From Balamuthia mandrillaris (lineage: Eukaryota; Discosea; Longamoebia; Balamuthiidae), in NCBI GenBank assembly GCA_031835245.1, contig CM062875.1:1-41385 (forward strand): a stretch of 41,385 nucleotides of DNA, in the 5' to 3' direction. The notes beneath the pieces were generated by a model. It was not told where the DNA came from. It did not search any database and saw only the letters and a list, made by a program, of their open reading frames with translations. Position 1 is the stretch's first letter. The number at the start of each line of letters is the position of its first letter. This document shows, one piece after another, positions 29,384 through 40,267 of this stretch. The position numbers and the translations under genes are program-made.

Positions 29384-29407
29384 GGTTTAGGTTAAAGTAA
29401 TGGTCAA
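29384..29407 (+). repeat. 24-nt dispersed repeat, copy A (possible promoter)
   Basis: A sequence identical over 24 nt to 32950-32973 (core GTTTAGGTTAAAGTAATGG). It lies 18 nt after trnL(uag), upstream of the trnH-trnI-trnM-cox1 block. The other copy is immediately upstream of rnl. A transcription start function is inferred from these positions only. It is followed by a GC-rich stretch (29411-29456). Confidence 0.85.
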
Positions 29408-29485
29408 ACTTGTCTCGACGTGGGTAACCGGCCGAGTCCGGGGGTAGGTAAGGGGGTATAAATAATGGAAATAACAAAATCAGAA

Positions 29486-29557
29486 GCGAGTATAGCTTAG
29501 TTGGTAGAGTGTTGGTTTGTGGCACCGAAGAGATGAGTTCGATTCTCATTACTCGCC
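29486..29557 (+). tRNA. trnH(gug): tRNA-His (GUG)
   Basis: Anticodon stem TTGGT/ACCGA with loop TTGTGGC; T-stem ATGAG/CTCAT. The seven-pair acceptor GCGAGTA/TACTCGC is perfect with discriminator C73. The base at -1 is A, not the G that His tRNA normally needs, so G-1 would have to be added or the end edited. Confidence 0.93.
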
Positions 29558-29570
29558 CATGGACTTTGTT

Positions 29571-29643
29571 GCTCCTATAACTCAGTTGGTAGAGTGTACG
29601 TTTGATAAGCGTAAAGTCGTTGGTTCGAATCCATCTAGGCCTA
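29571..29643 (+). tRNA. trnI(gau): tRNA-Ile (GAU)
   Basis: Anticodon loop TTGATAA (anticodon GAT); stem TACGT/GCGTA. The acceptor GCTCCTA faces TAGGCCT: pairs 4-7 are perfect, position 1 is G-U, and positions 2 and 3 are mismatched. The T-stem has one T-T mismatch. It reads AUU and AUC; AUA needs another tRNA. Confidence 0.9.
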
Positions 29644-29674
29644 CAATATTCATAATAGTTGATTTGTTTCTAGA

Positions 29675-29746
29675 TTGACGGTGGTGTAATGGATAGCACA
29701 TCAGGCTCATTATCTGAAAATGGAGGTTCGAATCCTTCCCGTGTCT
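29675..29746 (+). tRNA. trnM(cau): tRNA-Met or lysidine-type tRNA-Ile (CAU)
   Basis: Anticodon stem TCAGG/TCTGA with loop CTCATTA; D-stem GTG/CAC; T-stem GGAGG/CCTTC. Acceptor positions 1-3 (TTG) are all mismatched against the 3' strand, while 4-7 pair. As a second CAU tRNA it may be elongator Met or the C34-modified tRNA-Ile that reads AUA. Confidence 0.88.
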
Positions 29747-29813
29747 TTAATATTTTCGTGGAATTGCAACAAATTACACTTTGGTTATGTTTGTTTTTGA
29801 TTGGTATGTTTAA

Positions 29814-31445
<1,632 letters not shown>

Positions 31446-31448
<3 letters not shown>

Positions 31449-31488
31449 AATTCTAGCCCGCGTCAGTTTCCGGCGGGCTAGAATTTTA
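31446..31488 (+). terminator. Perfect 16-bp hairpin overlapping the cox1 stop
   Basis: The arms TAAAATTCTAGCCCGC (31446-31461) and GCGGGCTAGAATTTTA (31473-31488) are perfect complements around an 11-nt loop. The cox1 TAA is the first three bases of the stem. It is the strongest of the hairpins found at unit ends here. A 3'-end or processing function is inferred. Confidence 0.65.
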
Positions 31489-31520
31489 GTTTAATTTTGA
31501 AACAACAAACTAAATAAACA

Positions 31521-31667
31521 ATGCAAATTATTAAGCATAATATTTTGAAAATCTTTATTTTCGCGATATCTCTTTTTTTTTATTGTCTCACGGTCCAGGG
31601 TTTAGCTAGTTACTCGTCTTTTGTTTTCTATGAGAATATTTTTTTATTAAATGAAACCATTTCTTAA
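31521..31667 (+). CDS. Short hydrophobic ORF, 48 aa
   Basis: The ORF begins MQIIKHNILKIFIFAISLFFYCL, a signal-peptide or membrane-anchor-like segment, then has a short polar tail ending LLNETIS. It overlaps the start of the 357-aa ORF by 17 nt in another frame. I recognise no family. It could be a genuine small membrane protein, a leader peptide for the next ORF, or chance. Confidence 0.3.
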   Translation: MQIIKHNILKIFIFAISLFFYCLTVQGLASYSSFVFYENIFLLNETIS

Positions 31668-32724
31668 ATACAAATTGCCTTGGAAATTTAACTTTTTTTG
31701 ATCCCTTAATTTAATATTTATTTTGTTAGGCGTTTTGGTTCTATGCTTTGCTGACAATCGATGTGTTGAAGTTAAAATACAATCTTATCCGCTTCTCGTT
31801 GGATCCGTTTTTGTCTTTTCCGTGTTGTGAGTTTTTTCTTATTTAAATTTTCGTCTGGGGCTTGTAGGATTGGGCGTGTTTATGAGTGTGGTGAGTGGCT
31901 ATGTTTATCGGCTATTAACACGTATGGGCATTCAGGAGGCCTTGTTGCAAGATATCTTATTTCAAGATTGGTTGTTATGTATCAAAAAGATTTGATCGTT
32001 TGACCAATTGGCCCATGAATGAAAAAAGTGGGCAATCGCTGATAATCTATTTGAGAGTCCTTATTATAATCAAGCAGAAGTAGAAACAATAATAAGACCG
32101 CTTGATAAAATGGAGACTCTTAAAGAGGCATATAGTGTGTATAAAGCGCAAATGCTTCTAAAAATCTCGGAACAAGGAACAACCTCTAATTTTTGGTGTT
32201 CTTTATTTGGAAACGTTAGAGATTTTGTTTGCGCGCACCCCTTTTTGTGCTACGTATCCGTTTTAACTGTGGCGTCTGTGATCCCATGATATTTTTCGTG
32301 GCTAAACTCTTTTCGTACCGGAACTTTTTCCGTTAGTGATCTAGGTGGTGGTGAGTTAGGGCAGCAGGCGGCTGCCCATAATCCTGATATTATTGATTGG
32401 CTTGTGCAAATTTTCGAAGAGTATCAAACTCCTCTTTTGTCCGCCTCTCTTAGTGGTGGGGGTCTATCTAAGGCGGCTTGTGTGATGTACGCTTTAGAGG
32501 AATTGTATCAGGATGAATATGGTATTGATGACTTCGAAGAATTGATGTGTAATGCCGAATTCGTGAGTTTAAGTCGTTGGTTGCGTCTTTTGTTAGCTAC
32601 ATGAGATCAGAATCAATGGAATCTTTGGTTGGGTGTACAGGGTCTTCCGTTAATCATTGATCGGGTGATGTCCGAGGATTATTACCGAGACATGGTTTGC
32701 TCGACCGCGTTATTTGGTATTTAA
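31651..32724 (+). CDS. Unknown membrane-anchored protein, 357 aa
   Basis: A continuous frame with six UGA-Trp codons. Membrane segments are visible at about 17-36 and 54-95 (two helices) and at about 205-225 (HPFLCYVSVLTVASVIPWYF). The middle and last parts are soluble-like: a Glu/Lys-rich helical region around 115-185, then a Gly-rich SLSGGGLSKAACVMYALEELY and acidic residues. I recognise no family. It sits between cox1 and trnK, where cox2 follows cox1 in related genomes. Like the 399-aa ORF it is less T-rich than most genes here and is followed by the AAATAGTCTGTATATA element. These two may be independent lineage-specific genes. Confidence 0.65.
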
Positions 32725-32751
32725 TGTGTTATAAATTTGTTTTTTTGTCTC

Positions 32752-32803
32752 AAATAGTCTGTATATAGGGGAGGGGGAATAGTAGGTATGCTATTCCCCC
32801 TCC
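32752..32803 (+). terminator. Dispersed motif plus 13-bp G-rich hairpin, copy 3
   Basis: AAATAGTCTGTATATA (32752-32767) is identical to the cores at 18756 and 29219. It is followed by arms GGAGGGGGAATAG (32770-32782) and CTATTCCCCCTCC (32791-32803) with an 8-nt loop. The element lies 27 nt after the 357-aa ORF and upstream of trnK. The hairpin sequence differs from the other copies but its G-rich character is kept. Confidence 0.7.
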
Positions 32804-32866
32804 TTGGGAATGTTGGTCTGTTTTTTATGGGTGTTGTCTCTCTAGCCGTATTGGATGGTTCTATAA

Positions 32867-32939
32867 TAGTGTATAGCTCAATTGGTAGAGCGATGGTCTC
32901 TTAAATCATCGGTTTCAGGTTCGAGTCCTGATGCACCCA
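32867..32939 (+). tRNA. trnK(cuu): tRNA-Lys (CUU)
   Basis: Anticodon stem ATGGT/ATCAT with loop CTCTTAA, giving an encoded anticodon CTT. D-arm GCTCAATTGGTAGAGC and T-stem TCAGG/CCTGA are standard. Acceptor positions 1 and 2 (T-C and A-C) are mismatched; 3-7 pair. No tRNA-Lys(UUU) is seen, though AAA codons are very frequent. Confidence 0.88.
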
Positions 32940-32949
32940 TGTTGTTTTA

Positions 32950-32973
32950 GGTTTAGGTTAAAGTAATGGTCAA
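32950..32973 (+). promoter_or_regulatory. 24-nt dispersed repeat, copy B, upstream of rnl
   Basis: Identical to 29384-29407. It begins 11 nt after trnK and ends where the LSU rRNA starts. The only two copies both lie at the head of major transcription units (rnl, and tRNAs plus cox1), so a promoter or RNA-processing signal is inferred; there is no direct evidence. Confidence 0.4.
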
Positions 32974-34823
32974 TTATTGTTATAATTTGTAATGAAATAC
33001 AAAAGTGTAGTGTAACCAATGGATTTGAGCGGTTATGTATTTAAAGACGTATAGGTATGACGAAACTATTTACATTGAGAAATATTTCATGCTTTGAAAT
33101 GTAAGTTTCTTATAAGGGAGACCTAAAACTAAAAATGTTGTGTAACCTGGCAAACTGAAACATCTTATTAGCCAGAGGCAAAATAAATCAAATAGAGATT
33201 CTGTAATTAACGGTGAGTAAACGCAGATAAGACCTTTGAGCTTTTAATTATGAACAAACTGAGTATATTTCAGACCATAGGTTGGTTCAAGTCCCGTTTT
33301 TTTGTAATAAACTATAAGCTTAATGAGTAAAATGATGCAGGATTTGTTCATTTGAAAGAGGGAGTCCATCTTCCAAGTCTGAAATATGAATACGTAGACC
33401 GATAGTGGACAAAGTACCGTGAGGGAAAAATGAAAAGAAACAAAAGTGAAATAGAATTTGAAATTGGTTACTTTAGAAGCAATTATTCGTTTAAAGAATA
33501 ATGTACCTTTTGCATAATGGGTCAACAAATTGAATAAAAAAGCAATTTGTATAAAAGTAATGAAAGTAATTCCCTAACGGGGAATGCAGTTGTTTTATTC
33601 AAACTCGAAACCGAGTGATCTAGTTATGAACAAATTGAAGATATTTTAAAAACGTATCGGAGGATTGCACCCGTGTATGTAGCAATATACTGGGAAGATT
33701 TGTAGCTAGGGGTGAAAGGCTAATCAAACTCGGATATAGCTAGTTTTCTACGAAATCTATTGAGGTAGTTTGGTAATAAAAAATTGAAGTGGGTATAGCA
33801 CTTACCAATTGAGGGGGTTAATAGCCTTACCAATGTTGGTTAAACTAAAAATAATTTCAAATTGTTAGTTACCAAGCAGAATATAGGCGCAAAGGTCTAT
33901 TTTTTCAAAAGGGAAACAGCCCAGACCTCCGGCTAAAGTCCATAAAAAAATTTGAGTGTAAAAAAAGAATTTTGGATGATTAGAATTGGCAAGTTGGCTT
34001 AGAAGCAGCCATCCTTTAAAGAAAGCGTAACAGCTCGTCAATCCTAGAATTTAAATAATTCTGAAAATGTAACAGGACTAAGATTTTTACTTAAGCTAAG
34101 GTTGCTTTGATTATAAAATTAAGTAAAGGCAAGGTAGTAGAACGACCATTAAAGATATATATATGTTTTCGATAGAAAAAGTATATGGTGTGATAATGTT
34201 GACACGAGTAACGTTTAGGTTGGTGAAGAACAACCTCATCAAATATGTAAGGATTCCGATGTAAAGTAACTTTCATCGGGTTAGTCGGTCCCTAATAGTT
34301 CTCTATTTATAAAATAAGACTAGATGGGTTATTGGTCAGGCAACTACGAGTTTGCATTAGTGTTAATAACATTAAGCGCCCGTGTTAATAATAAAATGCT
34401 TGACCTTTTGAGAAAAGTGACTTTTTATTTATTCATGTTTATTAAAATAATTGCTTACGTGAATAAATAAATACTAGAAAAAGCTGTCTCATAAAAAAAC
34501 CGTACTTAAAGCCGACACAGGTATTTTGATAGAGTATATTAAGATGATTAAAAGAACAACACTGAAGGAACTCGGCAAATTGACTCCGTAACTTCGGGAA
34601 AAGGAGTGCTTGCATAGAGTAATCTATGTGTGCGTAACAGAATAGGGGGTAGCGACTGTTTAATAAAAACACAGGACTCTGCTAAATTGAAAAATGATGT
34701 ATAGAGTCTGACATCTGCCCGGTACCATTAGATAAACAAACGAGTTATTGCTTGTGAGTAAAGGATTGGTGAACGGCGGCTGTAACCATAACGGTCCTAA
34801 GGTAGCGAAATTCCCTGTCGGGT

Positions 34824-35612
34824 AAAAGAAGGAACTTGCCCGATTGGTGTAGTAATGCATCAAATGTAAACTGGCTAATAACGGAGGAACTCTACTATAT
34901 GTAGATAATTCCGTGGGAAACCGAGAGGTACCCGTAACGACTGACTCGAAAGAGGAGATTTTTCTAAATAAGAAGAATAATACGCCAGCTCCCGATTTTA
35001 AAAAAGACTATACTATGAAGTAAATTTTATAAATAATTTTAAAAACAATAATGGAAACAAATAATAAAGAAGCAATAATAGATCCGTTTTGAGTAAGTGG
35101 TTTTGTTGATGGTGAAGGATGTTTTTGTATTAGTTTAAATTTTCGTGAAAAATTAGCAGTGGGTATCGAAGTTCGTCCGAGTTTTAGTATTTCCCAACGT
35201 AAAGACAAAATGGGGCTAAATTGGAAATGTCTTGATCAAATCAGGCAATATTTTGGTTGTGGCAGTATTAGATTCGATAAGCATGACGGTATGTGAAAAT
35301 ATGAGACGCGAAATCTTGCTGCCTTAAAGTATAATATAATACCCCATTTTTTAAAATATAAACTAAAAACAAAAAAGCAAATTGATTTTACATTCTTTTG
35401 TCAAATTATCGAGCTGCTTTCTAGAAAGGAACATCTGAATTATAAGGGTTTGTCTGAGATTATTGAGCGAGCTTATGAACTTAATCAAGGCAAGCGTAAA
35501 GTAAGTAAGGAAGCGTTGTTAAAATTTATTTATAAAAGAATTTCTAAGGCGTAGTATTGGGATGATGAAATAGTCTAAACTTCCTTGTGAAAGGAAGAGT
35601 AAGTTGATTTTG
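34824..35612 (+). other. Group I intron in rnl, site equivalent to E. coli 1951
   Basis: Removal joins TGTCGGGT to AAGTTCCGACC, the exact conserved LSU sequence. The 5' exon ends in U; TCGGGT pairs with GCCCGA (34838-34843) with the terminal U-G pair expected for P1. The intron ends in G (35612). It is 789 nt and carries an internal ORF. GATGAAATAGTCTAAAC near 35562 resembles the P7/S element. Insertion after position 1951 is a known group I site. Confidence 0.9.
35051..35554 (+). CDS. LAGLIDADG homing endonuclease (intron-encoded), 167 aa
   Basis: The frame begins at ATG 35051 and reads through two UGA-Trp codons. It has one LAGLIDADG-type motif, WVSGFVDGEGCF, at residues 14-25, with the acidic catalytic residue in DGEG. 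FSISQRKD, a later CGSIRFDK strand and a basic C-terminus follow. One motif and about 165 aa fit the homodimeric I-CreI-like class, which promotes spread of the intron to intronless rnl alleles. The ORF appears intact. Confidence 0.92.
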
Positions 35613-36548
35613 AAGTTCCGACCTGCATGAATGATGTAACGACTTCCCCACTGTCTCCAGTGTTGCTTTAGTGAAACTGAATTTGTTGTGAAGATGCAAT
35701 ATTAATAGTAAGTAGACGGAAAGACCCTGTACACCTTTACTATAACACGGGATTGTACGTTTGTTGTGTTTATGTAGAATAACTCTTAAGCTTATAACTC
35801 ACGTTACGCAAGTAACTTTGATGAGGCTTCGATGAAATAAGAGTTTTGCGGAACAAATCTCTGTATAGTCACATTAAAAATCCAGTGTGGTTAGTTTAAC
35901 TGGGGTGGTTGTCTTCTAAAATGTAACGAAGATGTATAAAGGTATATTTTGAATTTAATGGTAAAATTATGCTTAACTGTAAGAATTACACTTCGAACAG
36001 AGACGAAAGTCGATCATAATGATCCAATAGTGCTGTGTGGAAAGGCTATTGCTCAACGGATAAAAGGTACGTCAGGGATAACAGGCTAATAAATCTTTAG
36101 AGTCCATATTTCCAGGTTTGTTTGGCACTTCGATGTCGACTCATCACATCCTGGAGCTGCAGGAGGTTCCAAGGGTTGGGCTGTTCGCCCATTAAAGTGG
36201 TACGTGAGTTGGGTTTAGAACGTTGTGAAACAGTTCGGTTCCTATCTTTTACTTATTTTAGAATAATAAAATTATATCCCTCGTACGAGAGGATTGGGGT
36301 GTGTATGTCACTGGTACTTCAGTTATTTTACTAAATGGTAAGCTGAAAAGCTAAACATAAATTTAGAATCGCTGAAAGCATATAAGCGAGAAAATGTTTT
36401 TTATTTATTCTATTTTTCTACTGATAGATTATCAGTCCCTTATAAGATTTAGAGCTAGCAATGGATGGTCTTTAGAATTGGGAAAAATTTGATTTTTGTA
36501 TTTTTTGTCTTTTCTCTTTTTTTTTTGTAGAAGTTTTCTTTTGAAGTA

Positions 36549-37985
36549 ATGGTGACGTTTTTCAGTTTTAATACATTTGTCTTTTCTTTTTTTTTTAACT
36601 TTATTTTTTTTATACCCCGTATAAGTATTACGAATCTTTATAATTCCGTATCTTTCCTGTTCGTAAAATCAGTAAATCTTTTTGACAACACACGTTCCTT
36701 GGACCGGTATCAATTAAACTTACCCGATCCAGCTACCCCTATTGCTTTTGGTATTCATAGTTTACATAACCATATTTTGTTCTTTTTATGTGTTATTTTT
36801 GCTGCCGTTTTTTTCTTATTATTGAGTATTCTTTATCATTTTTCTTTTTATAACGATAAAATTTATATTTTAAACAAATATTTATTTTTTATACCAAATT
36901 TTATTCTTAGTCGTTTGTTTTTTTTTTGTTTATATTGTAGCCGTAGAATTTTGATGCTTTTTGAATTTCCGATGTTTGACCCTATCTTTGGTCCTCGAAT
37001 TTCTCGTTTTTCTTATTACGTTTGAAAAATCTTCGTAGGTCCTTTTACAGTTATAATCGCTGTAATCGTCTCTGGGTTTTTCTCTCTATGAGAAGGCAAG
37101 AAATTTGAGCTGCGGGCGTATAAAGACGCGAAGACCCGTATGACGGCGCCTGTGGTTTTGTATGCCGATATTATGCGGTTTCTTAAAGAATGATATCATT
37201 GATGTATTCAAGCTCATATCTGAACGTTATTGTCTCGATTTAACTCTTCCAAAACGTTTGTCTATATACTGGATGAAAACGGATCAGATAGGTTTGTTCA
37301 ATTTTGGGGGGTGTCGACAGCAAATTGTTTTAAATTTTTGCAAACTCCCTTGGCTTTTACTATTGACTGATTACAGTTTCGCCAAGAACGGGTTAATAAA
37401 TTAAAGTGGTTAACCTATTTAATCTCTAATCGTCAATATCGTGTAACACATAATTTAAATTTGGAGGTTATTTGGACGGTTATTCCGACCCTTATTTTAA
37501 TTATTATTGCGATTCCCTCCTTTGCTTTATTATATTCGATGGATGAGCTTTTAGAACCTTCTGTAACAGTTAAAATAATCGGTCATCAGTGGTACTGGTC
37601 GTATGAGTATTCTGATTTGCGCCCACTTGTCGGGGGAGAGTCTATAGCTTTTGATAGTTATATGGTTCCAGATAGTGATTTGAGTATTGGCGACTTACGG
37701 CTATTAAAAACGGATTGTCCGTTAATTTTACCAAAAGAAACAAATATACGTTTTTTGATTACATCTACCGATGTTTTACATAGTTGGGCAGTCCCTTCTT
37801 TCGGTATAAAAATGGATGCGGTCCCTGGTCGTTTAAACCAAACGAGTGCTTTTGTAATGGAATGTGGTCGTTATTATGGTCAGTGTAGCGAACTTTGTGG
37901 CGTAAATCATGCTTTTATGCCTATAGAAATTTGTGTAGTTGAACCAGCTGATTACTATAATTGGTTATTACTAAAAAGAAGTTAG
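36549..37985 (+). CDS. cox2: Cytochrome c oxidase subunit 2 with large internal insertion
   Basis: A 478-aa frame with six UGA-Trp codons. TM1 is at about 72-98, preceded by [11 protein letters not shown] (about 54-64). TM2 is in [20 protein letters not shown] (about 305-324). The CuA site is complete: H411, C446, C450, H454 and M457, in [13 protein letters not shown]. Normal Cox2 has about 25 residues between TM1 and TM2; here there are about 200, including a hydrophobic stretch ([16 protein letters not shown]) and basic segments. No stop interrupts them. The fused cox1/2 ORF of Acanthamoeba is also longer than expected, so part of the insertion may be old. Confidence 0.95.
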
Positions 37986-38234
37986 ATGCATTCACTTACC
38001 TGCTTATTTATTTTGTTAGTTGGATTTTTTTTTATTTGTTTGGTTATAGCCTCGCCAATTGCGTCTCTTTTTTTTTTTTTAGCTATTATTACGCTTTGTG
38101 GTTTTTTTCTTATAGGAATGAACCTTCCTTACCTTGGTTTTTTATTGATCAGTGTGTATGGTGGTGCTATAGTGGTCTTATTCCTAATGGTAGCCATGCT
38201 TTTCAATAAAAAAACTAAAAAACACGCTTATTAA
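37986..38234 (+). CDS. nad6: N-terminal part of NADH dehydrogenase subunit 6 (split gene), 82 aa
   Basis: The ATG directly follows the cox2 TAG and the frame ends in a true TAA before trnY. Three hydrophobic helices are visible (about 5-24, 27-44, 50-72). The third, LISVYGGAIVVLFLMVAMLFN, is the signature TM3 of Nad6 (VY.GAI.VLFLFV.M). Full Nad6 is about 200 aa; everything after TM3 is missing here. The last helix and VKRQEIF tail are found at 4951-5400. This suggests gene fission with relocation. Alternatively this may be a shortened Nad6 with no partner. Confidence 0.85.
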   Translation: MHSLTCLFILLVGFFFICLVIASPIASLFFFLAIITLCGFFLIGMNLPYLGFLLISVYGGAIVVLFLMVAMLFNKKTKKHAY

Positions 38235-38253
38235 GTTTTCGTGTTTTTTATGA

Positions 38254-38335
38254 TAGGGAGTACCCAAGAGGCCAAAGGGGAAGGGCTGTAAACCCTTTGC
38301 GTTGCGCTTCGTAGGTTCGAATCCTACCTCCATCA
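38254..38335 (+). tRNA. trnY(gua): tRNA-Tyr (GUA)
   Basis: A class II tRNA with anticodon stem AAGGG/CCCTT and loop CTGTAAA, a long variable arm, and T-stem GTAGG/CCTAC. Acceptor TAGGGAG faces CTCCATC: positions 1 and 3 are mismatched, 2 and 4-7 pair. Confidence 0.92.
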
Positions 38336-38348
38336 AAATAAAGGTTGG

Positions 38349-38420
38349 TTGGGGATAGTTTAATCGGTAAAACGCCGTCCTCCAAAGTCGGTAATATAGG
38401 TTCAAGTCCTGTTCCCTTTG
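38349..38420 (+). tRNA. trnW(cca): tRNA-Trp (CCA)
   Basis: D-stem GTTT/AAAC, anticodon stem CCGTC/GTCGG with one T-T mismatch, and loop CTCCAAA give an encoded anticodon CCA. Acceptor positions 1 and 2 are T-T mismatches, position 3 is G-U, and 4-7 pair. It is the only Trp tRNA found although about 70 UGA codons are read as Trp. Confidence 0.9.
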
Positions 38421-38440
38421 TCGTTGTTTGTTATTCTCTT

Positions 38441-38513
38441 CAGTGCGTGGCGTAACTTGGTAGCGTACCTGTTTTGGGTACAGGCGGTATAGGTTCAAAT
38501 CCTGTCGCATTGA
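38441..38513 (+). tRNA. trnP(ugg): tRNA-Pro (UGG)
   Basis: Anticodon stem CCTGT/ACAGG with loop TTTGGGT; T-stem ATAGG/CCTGT. Acceptor CAGTGCG pairs fully with CGCATTG (one G-U). Its discriminator A (38513) is also the first encoded base of trnR. Confidence 0.93.
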
Positions 38514-38584
38514 TGAGTATAGCCAAATTGGTAAGGCGTTGGATTTCGACTCCATCAATATAGGTTCGAGTCCTATTACTCTAA
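38513..38584 (+). tRNA. trnR(ucg): tRNA-Arg (UCG)
   Basis: D-stem GCC/GGC, anticodon loop TTTCGAC (anticodon TCG) on stem TTGGA/TCCAT with one outer T-T mismatch, and T-stem ATAGG/CCTAT. Acceptor positions 1 and 2 (A-A, T-T) are mismatched; 3-7 pair. It overlaps trnP by one base. Confidence 0.85.
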
Positions 38585-38657
38585 GATCTCTTCGTTCAAC
38601 CTGGTAGGACCTTGGATTTTCGTTCCAAAGATGTGGGTTCAAATCCCACAGGGAGTA
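38585..38657 (+). tRNA. trnE(uuc): tRNA-Glu (UUC)
   Basis: Anticodon stem TTGGA/TCCAA with loop TTTTCGT (anticodon TTC); T-stem GTGGG/CCCAC. Acceptor GATCTCT faces AGGGAGT with a mismatch at position 2 (A-G) and G-U pairs at 1 and 5. It starts on the base after trnR. Confidence 0.9.
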
Positions 38658-38711
38658 AAAAATTCCAAGACAAAGAAGCCTTTTTGGGTTAAATATAACT
38701 AGTTTGTATTT

Positions 38712-40190
38712 TCTAATTTAATAACGAGTTTGATTCTGGCTCCGAGTGAATGCTAGCGAAAGGCTTAAACACATGCGAATCGAACGATGCATATTTTTAT
38801 TATGCATAGTGGTGTCTTGGTGAGTAACATATGAGGATCGAAGTAACATTAATGGGCATAAAATTCCCATGAAAGATTAATATCGGTGTTGCTAGAGCTT
38901 ATACATAATTAGGCAGTTGGTGATGTAACGGATTACCAAGCCCGCGATGTTTAGCTGGTTTGGGAGAATGATCAGCCACAACGGGACTGAAAGACCGCCC
39001 GTCTTCTTTGAGGAGGCAGCAGTGGGGAATCTTGGACAATGAGCGAAAGCTTGATCCAGCAATTTCGCATGTATGAAGAAGACCACTAAACGTTGTAAAG
39101 TACTAAGCTCGGGGATAATAATGACGGTACCCGAGTAAAAAGCCCTGACTAACTTCGTGCCAGCAGTCGCGGTAAAACGGAGAGGGCAAGTGTTATTCGT
39201 ATTGACTGGGTGTAAAGGGTACGTAGGCGGTTATTTAAGTTATAAAAAAAGCTATATCTTTTTATAATACTATATGACTAGAGTTAAAAAGGGGATGGCG
39301 GTACCTCCAGTTTAGAAGTGACATTCGTTTGAGATTGGGGGGACCAACAATAGGCGACGGCTGCTTTCCATTTTTATACTGACGCTGAGGTACGAAAGCA
39401 TGGGGAGCGAACAGGATTAGAGACCCTGGTAGTCCATGCCCTGACCTATGAATATTAATCGTCCATTTAGATAGTGGATGACTAAGCTAACGCGAAAATA
39501 TTCCACCTGAGGACTACGGCCGCAAGGTTAAAACTCAAAGAAATTGGCGGAAGATCGTTTAAGCGGTGGAGTATGTGGTTTAATTCGATAATACGCGAAA
39601 AACCTTACCAATCTTTGTGCACATTTTCGGTTCTACAAAACTTGTAGCCCAAATTGAGGTGGTCAATTTGGGCTAGCTATGTGCCAGGCGTTGCATGGCT
39701 GTCGTAAGCTCGTGTCTTAGGATGTGTGGTTAACTCCATGAACGGGCGCAACCCTTGTTCCTAGTTAGATTAGGAATGAAAACAGTGAAAACTGCTTTTG
39801 AGGATGAGGAGTATGTCAAGTCAATATGACCTTTATAGATTGGGCTACACACGTACTACAACGGTAGTTACAATGAGAAACAATGCCGTGAGGCGGAGTA
39901 AATCTCTAAAACCTACCCTAGTTCGGATTATTTTTTGAAATAAAAATATGAAGCCGGAATCGCTAGTAATCGCAAAAAAGAATGTTGCGGTGAATATTAA
40001 GACCGATCTTAGTACACACCGCCCGTCGCGCCATGGAAGCTTGTTTGGTTTGAAGATATTAAGTCACATGTTTCGAAGTGATTATTCCTTAATAAGCTCA
40101 TGTTATATGTGTTACTGGTATCGACAATTATATAGGTAACTGGGGTGAAGTCGTAACAAGGTAGTGGTAGGGGAACCTGCTGCTGGACAA
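38712..40190 (+). rRNA. rns: Small subunit ribosomal RNA
   Basis: The landmarks are GAGTTTGATTCTGGCTC near 38724, GTGCCAGCAGTCGCGGTAA near 39158, GTACACACCGCCCGTCG at about 40012 and GTCGTAACAAGGTA near 40150, ending GGGGAACCTGCTGCTGGA. The 3' tail lacks the bacterial anti-Shine-Dalgarno CCTCC. Both ends are approximate. The 195 nt to nad1 hold only a 32-codon ORF. Confidence 0.95.
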
Positions 40191-40267
40191 AAAATTTTAT
40201 TTTGTTTTCTGCGTATTATAAACAACCAAATAGGGGGTTTCTCGATTTCAATGTATTAATAAAACTA

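Larger units (their letters stand above)
32974..36490 (+). rRNA. rnl: Large subunit ribosomal RNA (intron-containing)
   Basis: Conserved landmarks occur in order: the 5' region near 33110-33190, CGGTCCTAAGGTAGCG at about 34792-34807, GGAAAGACCCTGTACACC near 35719, CAGGGATAACAGGCTAAT at 36073-36090, and the sarcin-ricin loop CGTACGAGAGGA at 36282-36293. One group I intron (34824-35612) interrupts it. Both ends are approximate; the 5' end probably lies just after the 24-nt repeat. Confidence 0.95.

Noticed and set aside
36122-36334. 70-aa frame.
   Set aside because: It is within conserved LSU rRNA sequence including the sarcin-ricin loop.
38184-38642. 152-aa minus-strand frame.
   Set aside because: It is the antisense of five tRNA genes; its repeated motifs are translations of conserved T-arms.
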